DNA of 64,000 nucleotides from Girardinichthys multiradiatus (taxonomy: Eukaryota > Chordata > Actinopteri > Cyprinodontiformes > Goodeidae), in NCBI RefSeq assembly GCF_021462225.1, contig NC_061816.1, positions 3,381,249-3,445,248 of the forward strand. The letters run 5' to 3'. The notes below the pieces were generated by a model. It was not told the origin of the DNA. It made no database searches and worked only from the letters and a program-made list of their open reading frames with translations. Of the stretch, positions 43,037 through 52,941 are shown one piece after another. The position numbers were made by a program, and so were the translations under genes. Position 1 is the stretch's first letter. Each line of letters begins with the position of its first letter.

Positions 43037-44428
43037 GTGAACTTTCCTGAACTCTGTGTGTATTAGAGACTCAACAGGATGACCTGGATCATTATGAATG
43101 GTCCAAGCATCAGTTGGAGATAGATCTGGACTGCAGGCGTGTTTCTCAACAATAAACCAGAACAGGAACCCAAAGAGACCCAGAAAATGGTTCCTCTGTC
43201 TTCCTGACCATCAGATATGTGTCTCCTTCTGATAACTTTAAAAGTCAGATGTTAATCTGCTGACAGAAGAACCTGGAGGAACAAAGTTATCTTCATGTTT
43301 TGAGCTTTTCTTCCATTTATTTATTGCAACAATTCCTGCTGGAAGACAGCCTCCACTACCCACTGCAGTGGGACTGGTTTCTGCTGATCCAGGTTCTGAT
43401 GTAGGCAGGACTTGAATTAATAGAACCTGAACAACAAACGTGACATCATTTTATAAAGTTGGTCCAGTGGACCCAATCAGAACCTAGACTTTGGTGAGGT
43501 AGATCCAACCCTGACTCTGTGATGGACTGGTGACCTGTCCAGTGTGTCCTTAGCCTGTAGTCCATTAATGACTGCTGGGACAGACACCCCCTCCTCCTTT
43601 CTTGGGACTAAAGGTCAAATGAGTATTTGCAGGAGACTGAGACTGGCTGAGTCCATCACTGTTTTAACCTTTTAGACATATTTGATGTTCTGTAAAATAA
43701 CAGTCAGAAAACTGGTAGCAAATACTGTTTTATTCTCCAATATTTACATTTCCATCATCTGCAGTTCAGCCACAGATAGTCTGGAATGATTCTTCTTTTA
43801 GGAACAGTCTCATCAGAAGTCATATTGTGAACTGATCTGGCTCATTAAAACATAGCAGATACTAACAGTGAGGAACTGAACAACCACCTGGGCAGTTAAA
43901 ACAGCAGCTCCACTCACGTCATCATTTTTCATCACAAATCAGTTCCAGAAACCCTGAGCTTCACAGCCCACAGATCCTGAGGAGGCAGCCTGTTTATCTG
44001 GGACTAAAGTACAAAACTGTTCAGATCAGATGAAGAAAAACTACATTAGTGACACAAACAAGAAACGTGACAGAAAAGATTGGAGATAGAAATGTTAAAA
44101 CTTCTTCTGATGGTGATATTAAGAGCCAGGATCAAACATTTACTGGAAGAGATGTAAAGAACCAGTAAAGAACCAGTAAAGAACCAACTCCAGCAGCAGT
44201 CTTGGTATAGCACTGGAAGCACATTGGAGGAAAAACCATAAATGAAGCTTTGACTGGAAACAGAACCAAACCTTTGGATCCTGGAATAATCCCAGCTTCC
44301 ATCTTTAAAGGACTGGAAGAGGATGAAGTTTACAAGGAATCTTTTCCAAGAGTTTCAGAAAGAAACCGACTGAATGTGAAAATGTTTCTGAGTGAAAGAG
44401 ACAGACATGTAGAGACTGAACTATCTGT
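43037..44428. other. Intergenic/intronic, with a dispersed repeat at 43490-43640
   Basis: GTGATGGACTGGTGACCTGT and CCAGTGTGTCCTTAGCC, TGACTGCTGGGACAGACACC is a very common fish dispersed repeat. Otherwise no recognised gene; 44250-44430 has a 62-codon plus-strand frame without known motifs. Confidence 0.4.
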
Positions 44429-44790
44429 TCAACAGTGAGAATGTTTCTCTGACAGGAGGAGACTCTTTAGACTCAACACAGAAACACTGAGGAACCAGAA
44501 CCAGAATCCAGGATAAAGAGGTTCAGTGAATGTGGTGTTGAAGGTGTGGAGGTGGATCAGTGAGTCAGAGGAGACTCTGTAGAAGGACAGAATACCAGCA
44601 GGACAGTCCACATACACTGCTACTCTGTTAGAGATGGAGGAGGAGGAGGAGGAGGAGGAGATAAATGTTTCTCTTTTATTGTGCCAGACAGAGTAACCAC
44701 CATCAGAGCAGCTCAGACTCCAAACAAACAGTCATCACTGTCTCCTTTCCTCCTGATTCTTCAACAATTGGACCGTATCATGGTGAGGTC
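44429..44790 (-). pseudogene. B30.2/SPRY domain exon, decayed
   Basis: The minus strand encodes the C-terminal half of a B30.2 domain: RIRRKGDSDDCLFG, then (after a small deletion and frame change) WSLSCSDGGYSVWHNKRETF, a run of eight serines (TCC repeat at 44639-44662), NRVAVYVDCPAGILSFYRVS, and PLYPGFWFWF. These match SPRY motifs such as WSLxCSDxxYSxWHN and VGVYLDxxAGxLSFYxVS. In fish such exons close NLRC3-like or TRIM genes. It is on the same strand as the NLR exons at 56.2-59.9 kb, so it may be the remains of that gene's terminal exon; that link is inference. The missing residues after CLFG and lack of a PRY half argue for a pseudogene. Confidence 0.65.
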
Positions 44791-45984
44791 CAGAACCACT
44801 GGGGTTCTCCATGTCTCAGAGAAGCAGACAAGGTTAAAATCTCTGATGTTCTGCTGTAACTTTACTCTGGACACAGATGATCCAGTTTGATGTCCAGAAA
44901 CTGGGGAACCAGCAACCATCATCTACTGGGAACTGGATCATGGTGTGTTTGTTCACTGGGTCTGGTTTTGACTCCTGCAGGTTCTCCTGTCTTTGCTTCG
45001 TCACCATTTGTGTCCTCCTGCTTTGTTCTTTGAAGTGAGGTGTATCTCTGGAGGCCATCTTGAGTCTACAGACTTTCCAGGAATTGGTGAGTAGATGGTT
45101 CTATAAGGTCCAAAAGAGTCAATGTTCTGTAAGTAGTCAGAACTAAAGTGTTTGATTACAAAAGTGAACTTAAAGAGACGTTCCATAAAACCAGAGTCGG
45201 GTCAGAGGGACCAGGACAGCGTTTGATCTTGGTCCCACATGATTCTAAATAAGACAATGAAACAGATGATGAACTAACTGCTGTCTGTTCCAGCTGAGAA
45301 ACTAACGACCCTTGAACTCTGGACTTTGAGGGCACCTCTGTAAAATGATCCCACTTCAGTCCTCAGTGTGTTGCAGACTGGATGAGCTGGCTCGGTTTAG
45401 CCGTGTTGCATACGCACGCCTAGGCAATGTTAAGACCTCTACATTGGTAAAACAAAACAGCAGCTACAAAAAAAAAAAATGGTCTGAAATGTTCACATTA
45501 GGCAGGAGATCTGAAAGAAGTCAGGAAAACAAACGCTGAACAGAGGAGGTCACTTTGTAACATGTCCCCAAAATAACTTGCATATCATCTCGTGCTAGCT
45601 GTGACAACTGATCAAATTTTTTGATTAAAACATAAATGAGGGATAATTATTCTAATTAATCGTTTCTGTTGAGTCAACATTGCTAGCCTAAATATGCTGC
45701 TGAAGGTCGTCATGTCCTGGAAGACTGAGCACGGTTGGAAGTAACTGACTTCCTCCTCTGTTTAGTGTTGGATTTTCATGTTAGAGACCTTCTTTTATTT
45801 CTCTCTCAAACCATCTGTCTTCAAGCAAGCTTCCTTGTCTTCTCAGATGTAAATGAGCTGCTGAGTCTGCCCTTCTGTGTTGGTCATCCATTCATGTAGC
45901 TGCTATTTAGTTTTTACCAACGTAGAGGTCCGAACATTCCTCGCTGCATTGGACTGTGTTTGGGCGTTTTATCCTTCCGATGAA
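44791..45984. other. Intergenic, no gene recognised
   Basis: It contains palindrome-like pairs such as ATCCAGTTTGATGTCCAG/CTGGATCATG, and a poly(A) run at 45467-45478. No protein motif seen. Confidence 0.35.
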
Positions 45985-46348
45985 CCAGTCTCAGAACGAG
46001 ACTGTTGTTGGGTTTAAAATGCATCAATTATTATGCTTGAAAAATATTCTTCTCAGATACTCCAGCCACATATGGAGTGACGATGTTCTTCCACCTCTTC
46101 TTTACTCAACTCAGTGGACTGAGTTGAGTGTTTTCCTGGATGCCGTAACATGGGCCCAGTTAGTGTAACCACAGGTTTCAAGTGCTTTCTTGATGTGAAG
46201 ACCTGTTGAGCTCAATTCTGCAGAGTTCTGATGACCAACAGTCATCAGGACAACATCGTCATTGTGGCTGGAGTATCTGAGAAGAATATTTTTCAAGCAT
46301 AATAATTGATGCATTTTAAACCCAACAACAGTCTCGTTCTGAGACTGG
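45985..46348. repeat. Perfect 86-bp inverted repeat with 192-bp spacer
   Basis: 45985-46070 and 46263-46348 are exact reverse complements (86 of 86 bases; outer ends CCAGTCTCAGAACGAGACTG, inner ends CTCCAGCCACA). The spacer has its own hairpin, ACTCAACTCAGT-GG-ACTGAGTTGAGT, at about 46103-46128. In the right arm, minus strand, the frame KMHQLLCLKNILLRYSSHN continues into SSTGLHIKKALETCGYTNWA, which resembles a Penelope-like element reverse transcriptase C-terminal region. The left arm is therefore an inverted partial copy of that relic. Confidence 0.85.
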
Positions 46349-46803
46349 ATTTTGTAGAAACCAGTGGTGGAAACCACTCTAGATTGTATATATATATATA
46401 TATTTTATATTTCTATCAATTATGTCGCCATTCATTAGCCATAAAATTGCTATCTAGTTGTTTATTGGCTAGGAGCTTTAAGATAAATCATACATCTTTT
46501 TTACCTGAACAATGATTATCTCTCAGCCGGAGATAAAGGAGATGTCTGCGACGATGGTACAACTGCTGGTGTTCCTCAAAAATTAAAAATAAAACCATCA
46601 GTAGTTCGGGCTCCATTTTACTTTAATAAGTCCTCCTTGCAGCTGCGGTTGCTAGGCGACAGCTGTTACGCTGAGGTGAGGGGAGGAACAGCTGGTAAAG
46701 GCTAGACCGTCCCAATTCACAGCAGCTCACTTCCGGCCTCCGTGGTTTTAGCGGTCGACGAAGGATCCAGCCCCTGAATTGGGACACAACCTCGATTTGC
46801 ACA
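46349..46803. other. AT microsatellite and small inverted-end element
   Basis: (TA)n at 46386-46402. At 46706-46790 GTCCCAATTCA faces TGAATTGGGAC about 65 bp apart, suggesting a very short non-autonomous DNA element. The flanking GGTTGCTAGGCGACAGCTG is X-box-like but unsupported. Confidence 0.35.
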
Positions 46804-46939
46804 TGGTGAAAATATGGAGCAAAAACAAAATAATTCACCAGTAAAAACACCTGAACTTTATTTACTAAAGTCGTGTTTTATAATATTTTCATTGAAAGTA
46901 AAGAAATGAGTTGTTGCAGCCACCTTCTTACCTCACAGC

Positions 46940-47200
46940 AACATTATTTCTGGACATGAATCCTCCTGTTAGCTCTCTGCAGATGTTGGACGATGTTCAT
47001 CATGAAGCACACAGATTCATCTCAGGATGTAAACCTCTTACCTACCTTTGGACTTTGTTCTGTCTGATTAACTTGCCTTCATTGTTCTCACACAGACTGT
47101 TGCACTGGAATATTTTCATTTCCAGATCAGTTCTTGGCTTAATAACTGTGTCTCCAGCTTCCTGTCAGTCATTGAAACAGAGCAGCTGCAGCCTCTGATC
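46940..47200 (+). mobile_element. LINE ORF2 C-terminal relic (left arm)
   Basis: MLDDVHHEAHRFISGCKPLT and LLHWNIFISRSVLGL resemble the C-terminal LDxVYHxALRFITxxxxxTHHC and HWxxFIxKAILG blocks of LINE reverse transcriptases. Mirrored at 57465-57725. Inactive. Confidence 0.55.
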
Positions 47201-47232
47201 ACAGACTTGTATTAGATTTACTGTTCCTTCAG

Positions 47233-47249
47233 TAGGGTTAGGGTTAGGG
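47233..47249 (+). repeat. Short telomere-like repeat (left arm)
   Basis: TAGGGTTAGGGTTAGGG, mirrored as CCCTAACCCTAACCCTA at 57414-57430. Too short to be an interstitial telomere block. Confidence 0.9.
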
Positions 47250-48001
47250 ATACTAAAGGTTGGAAAAACTCATTTTCTAACAAACTACAACAGGAGCTGG
47301 AGCTGTGCAGCTTAATGTAACTGAAGGATTTGAAACACATTTTAAGGACATTAGAAAAATCACTGAATGTATTTTCTTGTTTTTAATGTTTTATTTATAT
47401 CTTTGTTTTTATTTGAATTGATTTTATTATAATAATAATAATTATTATTATTTGATATGTTTGTTTAAAACACATTTCTTGAAAATGAGACTCAGTGTCA
47501 CAATTAGATTTATCTATATGAATAAAACTGGAATAAAAAATATGAATAAAAATAAATAATCTAAAACCAAAAGTAAAAACAATGTTTGTCATAAGACTTC
47601 AATAATTTAATAAAGACAACATCTGTTCAAATATTCTACATCTACTAAAATATTTTACAATGAAGCCGATCAAGAACATTTATTGAAATGAAATTCAAAT
47701 GTCCACAACTGAACCACTGGTCCACAATCTGCTTCATGTTCCTCTGGATGTTCAGTTTAAAGTTCTTGTAATCAGCAAGTGGAACAACTGAGCTTTTAGA
47801 GCTCTGAGAAATCAGCCATGTTTCAACACAGTTACCATGACAACTCAGACTCTGCTCAGGTAGGAACTTCCCCTCTGGGGACAGCTGTCCCTGAATGGGA
47901 AAAGACACGTAGCTTTTGGAGCAGGACACCACATGGACCTTCGTCTTTGTCTGTTTGTTGTTCTACAGAATGTGAGCTAATGCTTCCTGGTTCCTCCACA
48001 G

Positions 48002-48080
48002 AGTGGACCAGCAGAACTCAGAGGTTCCCAGTGGTCCATCTGCCCAGCAGCATCAAACACAGCTGGACTCCATATTTATG
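48002..48080 (+). pseudogene. NLRC3-like exon (QQNSEVPSG), left arm
   Basis: A 79-nt exon with acceptor TTCCTCCACAG and donor ATG|GTCTGT. It enters in phase 2 and encodes VDQQNSEVPSGPSAQQHQTQ then LDSIFM, a short conserved exon before the FISNA/NACHT part of teleost NLRC3-like proteins. It is the inverted copy of 56583-56661. On this strand no upstream NLR exons are present, so the copy is orphaned. Confidence 0.7.
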
Positions 48081-48241
48081 GTCTGTACATGTACAACAAC
48101 TACTTCTCCATCGGTTCTGTTCACAGTCATCTCCATGCTGCACTTTGTAGACCAGAGGACTGTCAGTCTGTCCAACATGGACCTGATGTTTGGCTCCATG
48201 ATCTCAGTCTAATGTGTCCTTCATATATTGTTCTGTTCCAG

Positions 48242-48457
48242 CTGCTGGAGGACAACATTGTTACTTTTGTGACGAACGAGCTGAAGAAGATCCAGAAGGT
48301 TCTGAGTCTAGATGACCCAGAAGGCTTAGTGAGTCAGTGGGGGGATGAGGAGGTGTTGGAAGGTGAGGATAAAGAGAAGAGGAGGAGCAACAGAAAGGCT
48401 GCTGAAGATAAATACAGACCTCATTTTAAATATAGTGAGGATAATACTGCATTCTGA
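48242..48457 (+). pseudogene. NLRC3-like FISNA-start exon, truncated, left arm
   Basis: After TTCTGTTCCAG, the frame LLEDNIVTFVTNELKKIQKV then LSLDDPEGLVSQWGDEEVLE matches the opening of the FISNA region that precedes NACHT in fish NLRs. From KAAEDKYRPHFKYS on, the reading diverges from the expected helical sequence, and it stops at TGA 48455-48457. No NACHT P-loop (GxxGxGKS) follows. Compared with the right-arm copy it has several substitutions (VTNEL for VKNEL, SLDDPEGLV for SPDYPEGLE), so the two copies have diverged since duplication. Confidence 0.7.
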
Positions 48458-48669
48458 TGAGCTTTCATAACATTGTTAAACAATATAATTCATACCATTG
48501 AGAAGGGAACAATAAAATGTATAGTGATTGTTTTGAGCTCCCTGCTACATATAAAATCAATCGTGGTGAATATTACATTTAGATCTGATGGATGAAACTG
48601 TGACAACGCCACTGTTTTCTGTGGTAAGCAATGGTTCTGTTGTTGTTCATATGGATTAACTTTAACAAC

Positions 48670-49175
48670 ATACACTGTATTGCCAAAAGTATTAGTCTTC
48701 TACATTTACATAAACTTTGATAACATCCTAGTCTTAAACTACGATATAAAGGTCCAATTTGTTGATTTGTTGATAAATGATACAAAGATGCAGAATAGAT
48801 CAAACACTCCTCTGACTGAAACCAAGCCTAAACAGAGCAAACAATATGAATTTATGTAAGAATTACATGCAGACCAGGTAAATTAAACATTTACAGGAGG
48901 TTTCTGACAAGTTGTAATTTTATGCCAAACATTGTGATGATTAGACAACATTGTGAGAAAATCTCCAAACTGGCACAATTTCAAATGCCAAGTAAATTAG
49001 ATCCAACAAGCCTTAAATATGGTTCATTCAACAGAACCTGGTGATGAGTTTGGTTCCGTCATAACTTGAAAGGTGCATCTTAATAAATTACAACAGCATT
49101 GAGAGCGTAAGAAAAACATATATTTCAAGCTTTTTTTTTTCTTCATTTTGATGAAAACCATAAACGTCAGGACCT
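48670..49175. repeat. Tc1/MITE-like end fragments (left arm)
   Basis: ACACTGTATTGCCAAAAGTA at 48671 and AAAGGTGCATCTTAATAAATTAC near 49071 are termini of fish Tc1-derived MITEs. Mirrored in the right arm at about 53710-54225. Confidence 0.5.
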
Positions 49176-49282
49176 TCTTATTTTTGTCGCAAACTGTGCA
49201 GAGAAAATAAGGATGTGACCAAGTTCTATTTCATCCCTACTGACCACCAGAGGCGGTGCTTCAAGAACCGAATGATCATTCT

Positions 49283-49510
49283 TGCGCATGCGCAGGTCGA
49301 GAAATTAATTACAACATGGTCACATGTGACCTACCGGTGGCTCACGTGAGTCTATATAGTCACATGACACCGGAAGCCCAGTCCCTTCCTTCTTGCGCGT
49401 TAAATGAATGCAGGTGTTGACTTGTGTTTGTTTGATCGTTTCTTGTCGGAGTTGCGGATAATTCTGCCCTCCAGAGGCTGCGAAAGCTGCCTTTTCTTCC
49501 AGGGTTTCTG
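49283..49510 (+). promoter_or_regulatory. Promoter-like block with first-exon donor (left arm)
   Basis: In order: TGCGCATGCGCA at 49283-49294 (perfect NRF1 palindrome), a CACATGTGACC and CACGTG E-box at 49343-49348, TCTATATAGT at 49351-49360 (TATA-like), CCGGAAG at 49370-49376 (ETS-like), then about 130 bp ending in GTTTCTG|GTAAGT at 49510 (consensus donor). Direction is plus. A mirrored copy at 52942-53175 points the other way. What is transcribed is unknown; the ILF3-like fragment downstream is on the opposite strand. Confidence 0.5.
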
Positions 49511-49571
49511 GTAAGTTTGTTCGGCTCGCCGGTAGCGTTTTCTGCTAATGTTGAGTCAGTTTAGTTTCGGC

Positions 49572-49615
49572 CGTAGTAAACAACAGCGAGAGGTAATCTC
49601 GTTGTTGTTTACTAC
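49572..49615. repeat. Hairpin-forming inverted repeat
   Basis: GTAGTAAACAACAGCGAGA and TCTCGTTGTTGTTTACTAC pair with one mismatch over 19 bp around a GGTAA loop. It lies just inside the inner boundary of the left arm. Confidence 0.85.
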
Positions 49616-49802
49616 TGTTTGTCCGATCAGCCGGTAGCTCGGCAGTGGTTTTGTTGCTCATTGGCTCTCCAGTTGCGTTTTCGGTTGTGGGTGTTTTCCA
49701 CTCTGTCCCAGAGATTCATTCTTCAGTTCAGTTCCTGAACGGGGTCGGCCTGGACCCCTCCCGGCGTACTCACCGGTTCCGACGGCTTCGGGTTGTTGTT
49801 AT

Positions 49803-50552
49803 CTCCACCTTTATGACGAAGCGTTTGTCGTGACTGCTGCCCGTCTCTGAAATGAGCACCGCCGCTTCTCGTTCAGCACCATTACAGGGTTCTTGCCATG
49901 TTTAGTCAGAATTGGTTCCTGCTGGCGAGCAGTCTGACGAGAGAGAAGACAGGTAATGATAGCTCTGAATATTAAACCTTAACGCCGTCCAAATGTCATC
50001 GTCTGAAGCTTACCTCGGTAGATTCAGCGGAAACACCAGCTGCTCTGGTGGCAGCAGTAGATGTTGCTGCAGGCTTTACTTCCTCTGCAGTGGTTGATGC
50101 TACCACTTCTTTCAATTCCACAGCTGGTTCAGCACTTTTCACTTCCACCCCAGTAGGTAGGCCCATGTCCTGCAGTGCCTAAACTCACCCGAAACATTCA
50201 CTTTGATTGAGATAAAAACAGCAATATTTGTCTCCTAAGTCAAGCTTTTGGCTCGTCTTTCTGAAAGACTGCCTAGTATGAACTATCAAGGTAAATAACA
50301 CATTTAGGATGGTCCTTTATATGCTCTGCTCACCTTGACAGCTACGTGCAGCTTGGCAGTACGCTTGGATAGCCCAGAAGCCTCAAATGTCTTTCCGTCC
50401 TGCTCCACAGCCATAGTAAATACTGGAACATGATGTGGACCAGTTTGGGATATCAGTTTATACTGAAGACCTGGCTTCAGCTGATTCAGCCTCATTAGGG
50501 CTGAATCAGCCCTAATGAGGCTCAGCCTTCTCTTCTGCAGCTTTTGGGACAA
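49803..50552 (-). pseudogene. ILF3-like gene fragment with introns (dsRBD1 and part of dsRBD2)
   Basis: Three exons on the minus strand. Exon 1 (ends 50334, donor AAG|GTGAGC) encodes [20 protein letters not shown], then [20 protein letters not shown] and [11 protein letters not shown], a double-stranded RNA-binding domain. Exon 2 (50014-50178, TTTAG acceptor, GAG|GTAAGC donor) encodes ALQDMGLPTGVEVKSAEPAV and an alanine/threonine-rich linker. Exon 3 (49933-49803) encodes QQEPILTKHGKNPVMVLNEK then, after a frame break, LISETG and SHDKRFVIKVE-type residues of the second dsRBD. This exon order and the linker match ILF3/NF90, closer than STRBP. Lesions: a palindromic rearrangement at the 5' side of exon 1, missing codons around the expected GLKYE in exon 3, and abrupt loss of homology at 49803. 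Retained introns show DNA-level duplication, not retrotransposition. Confidence 0.8.
50489..50521. repeat. Perfect 16-bp-arm palindrome inside the ILF3-like exon
   Basis: GCCTCATTAGGGCTGA, one central A, TCAGCCCTAATGAGGC. The right arm corresponds to the normal ALMRL codons; the left arm replaces the sequence expected just N-terminal and puts the upstream EEKAEP-like codons out of frame. Confidence 0.9.
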
Positions 50553-50610
50553 AACAAGAAAGGATTTAGCTATTTTACTGCCAGAACATCAGTGCACCTT
50601 TAAAAGTATA

Positions 50611-52178
50611 CTGGTCCTTCTCAAAATATTAGCATATTGTGATAAAGTTCATTATTTTCCATAATGTCATGATGAAAATTTAACATTCATATATTTTAGA
50701 TTCCTTGCACACTAACTGAAATATTTCAGGTCTTTTATTGTCTTAATACGGATGATTTTGGCATACAGCTCATGAAAACCCAAAATTCCTATCTCACAAA
50801 ATTAGCATATCATTAAAAGGGTCTCTAAACGAGCTATGAACCTAATCATCTGAATCAACGAGTTAACTCTAAACACCTGCAAAAGATTCCTGGGGCCTTT
50901 AAAACTCCCAGCCTGGTTCATTATTCAAAACCCCAATCATGGGTAAGACTGCCGACCTGACTGCTGTCCAGAAGGCCACTATTGACACCCTCAAGCAAGA
51001 GGGTAAGACACAGAAAGAAATTTCTGAACGAATAGGCTGTTCCCAGAGTGCTGTATCAAGGCACCTCAGTGGGAAGTCTGTGGGAAGGAAAAAGTGTGGC
51101 AGAAAACGCTGCACAACGAGAAGAGGTGACCGGACCCTGAGGAAGATTGTGGAGAAGGGCCGATTCCAGACCTTGGGGGACCTGCGGAAGCAGTGGACTG
51201 AGTCTGGAGTAGAAACATCCAGAGCCACTGTGCACAGGTGTGTGCAGGAAATGGGCTACAGGTGCTGCATTCCCCAGACCTGGGCTACAGAGAAGCAGCA
51301 CTGGAATGTTGCTCAGTGGTCCAAAGTACTTTTTTCGGATGAAAGCAAATTCTGCATGTCATTCGGAAATCAAGGTGCCAGAGTCTGGAGGACGACTGGG
51401 GAGAAGGAAATGCCAAAATGCCAGAAGTCCAGTGTCAAGTACCCACAGTCAGTGATGGTCTGGGGTGCCGTGTCAGCTGCTGGTGTTGGTCCACTGTGTT
51501 TTATCAAGGCCAGGGTCAATGCAGCTAGCTATCAGGAGATTTTGGAGCACTTCATGCTTCCATCTGCTGAAAAGCTTTATGGAGATGAAGATTTCATTTT
51601 TCAGCACGACCTGGCACCTGCTCACAGTGCCAAAACCACTGGTAAATGGTTTACTGACCATGGTATCACTGTGCTCAATTGGCCTGCCAACTCTCCTGAC
51701 CTGAACCCCATAGAGAATCTGTGGGATATTGTGAAGAGAACGTTGAGAGACTCAAGACCCAACACTCTGGATGAGCTAAAGGCCGCTATCGAAGCATCCT
51801 GGGCCTCCATAAGACCTCAGCAGTGCCACAGGCTGATTGCCTCCATGCCACGCCGCATTGAAGCAGTCATTTCTGCCAAAGGATTCCCGACCAAGTATTG
51901 AGTGCATAACTGTACATGATTATTTGAAGGTTGACGTTTTTTGTATTAAAAACACTTTTCTTTTATTGGTCGGATGAAATATGCTAATTTTGTGAGATAG
52001 GAATTTTGGGTTTTCATGAGCTGTATGCCAAAATCATCCATATTAAGACAATAAAAGACCTGAAATATTTCAGTTAGTGTGCAATGAATCTAAAATATAT
52101 GAATGTTAAATTTTCATCATGACATTATGGAAAATAATGAACTTTATCACAATATGCTAATATTTTGAGAAGGACCTG
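50611..52178 (+). mobile_element. Tc1-like DNA transposon, copy D (1568 bp)
   Basis: Flanked by TA at 50609-50610 and 52179-52180; ends CTGGTCCTTCTC and GAGAAGGACCTG. Same length and same 42-bp deletion as copy C. It sits in the spacer of the large inverted duplication, next to the ILF3-like fragment. Confidence 0.95.
50939..51901 (+). CDS. Tc1-family transposase, 320 aa, deletion-subfamily (copy D)
   Basis: An intact frame from MGKTADLTAVQKATIDTLKQ to GFPTKY, with FSDESKF, FQHDLAPAHSAK and LNPIENLW giving the DD34E triad. Like copy C it lacks the 14-residue linker seen in copy B. Private changes include RCVQEMGYRCCIPQ (two extra Cys), QHWNVAQW for QHWTVAQW and FIKARVN for FIKGRVN. Nothing in the frame itself rules out expression. 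Activity is not predictable. Confidence 0.9.
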   Translation: MGKTADLTAVQKATIDTLKQEGKTQKEISERIGCSQSAVSRHLSGKSVGRKKCGRKRCTTRRGDRTLRKIVEKGRFQTLGDLRKQWTESGVETSRATVHRCVQEMGYRCCIPQTWATEKQHWNVAQWSKVLFSDESKFCMSFGNQGARVWRTTGEKEMPKCQKSSVKYPQSVMVWGAVSAAGVGPLCFIKARVNAASYQEILEHFMLPSAEKLYGDEDFIFQHDLAPAHSAKTTGKWFTDHGITVLNWPANSPDLNPIENLWDIVKRTLRDSRPNTLDELKAAIEASWASIRPQQCHRLIASMPRRIEAVISAKGFPTKY

Positions 52179-52184
52179 TATAAA

Positions 52185-52884
52185 TAGTGAATCTAGTCGG
52201 TGGGCCAGCCCAAAAACTGAGCTGGCCCGGGGAGCAAAACCCCACCGCCAGCTCCAGAACATCATCGGCGGGACCCCTGGCCCTGGGAGGGCCTGGGTAA
52301 CGCCGACCAGGATGAGCACACCGAACTGGGCGCAAACCCTGGGCCCCACCATGGTCCCCTTGGGCCCTAGTCGGTCTCAGTCTAGGAGCCATGCTTGTGG
52401 ACCCCAAGAAGGGGACCGGAGGGACCCCGGAACGAGTCCCTAGCCGCCCCAGCAGCAACTGGCCGGCGTGTTCTTGAGGCCTGGGCTGTACGCTCCGAGG
52501 CCTCCAGCGCGGCGGAACCGAAGAGTTCCCCCGGAACCACAAGGAGAGCCCTCAGCGTTCCTTAAGGCATTAGTCCTCAACGCCTCATTGGGAGGAACAA
52601 TGAGGGAGGCAATGGCAGACTTGACAGGGGGCGTGCCGCCCAACCTGAACCCGGGTGCCTTGTGCATAGCAGCCAGGACTCTGCCATCCGCTGTCAGGCT
52701 GGAAAAGGCCCTTGTGTCCATCCAGCAAGCATGCAGCTCCTGGACGTGCTCTGCTGAGGGAGGAACAACAAAGGCATCAGGGCGCCTAAAGAAGGCACCG
52801 TGATGGAGCTAGATGGAGCAGGCGGGGTCAGGGGAACGTGCAGCTGCAAACGGCGCAGAGCCGTTTTAATATCTGCAGACACCT
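52185..52884 (-). mobile_element. Possible DIRS-like gag relic (low confidence)
   Basis: A strikingly GC-rich island (many GGGCCC, CCGG) against the AT-rich surroundings. Minus-strand frames contain SADIKTALRRLQLHVPLTPP next to a GTCTGCAG acceptor at 52873, and further on VPGELFGSAALEASERTAQA and RRPVAAGAARDSF. The latter resembles the first-ORF protein of fish DIRS retroelements. It directly continues the right-arm promoter block through a short intron (donor 52941, acceptor 52873). An alternative is an LTR-retrotransposon gag or simply a GC-rich host exon. No RT or tyrosine recombinase is present. Confidence 0.35.
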
Positions 52885-52941
52885 AAACTAAACTGACTCA
52901 ACATTAGCAGAAAACGCTACCGGCGAGCCGAACAAACTTAC

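Larger units (their letters stand above)
46804..49567 (+). repeat. Left arm of a large inverted duplication
   Basis: The whole 2.76-kb arm recurs in reverse complement within 52885-57859 with high identity. The outer boundary is TGGTGAAAATATGGAGC and the inner boundary TTGAGTCAGTTTAGTTT. It contains, in order, a LINE RT relic, a telomere-like triplet of repeats, two NLR exons, Tc1/MITE end fragments and a promoter-like block with a splice donor. The right arm has about 0.42 kb and 1.77 kb of additional sequence. Confidence 0.92.

Noticed and set aside
47233..47249. Interstitial telomere or chromosome-fusion mark
   Set aside because: Fewer than three TTAGGG units; the GGTTAGGG motif is common in fish dispersed repeats.
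47818..48150. 110-codon ORFs conserved in both arms (47818-48150 and 56513-56845)
   Set aside because: They overlap intron and NLR exon 4 in another frame; conservation is explained by the inverted duplication.
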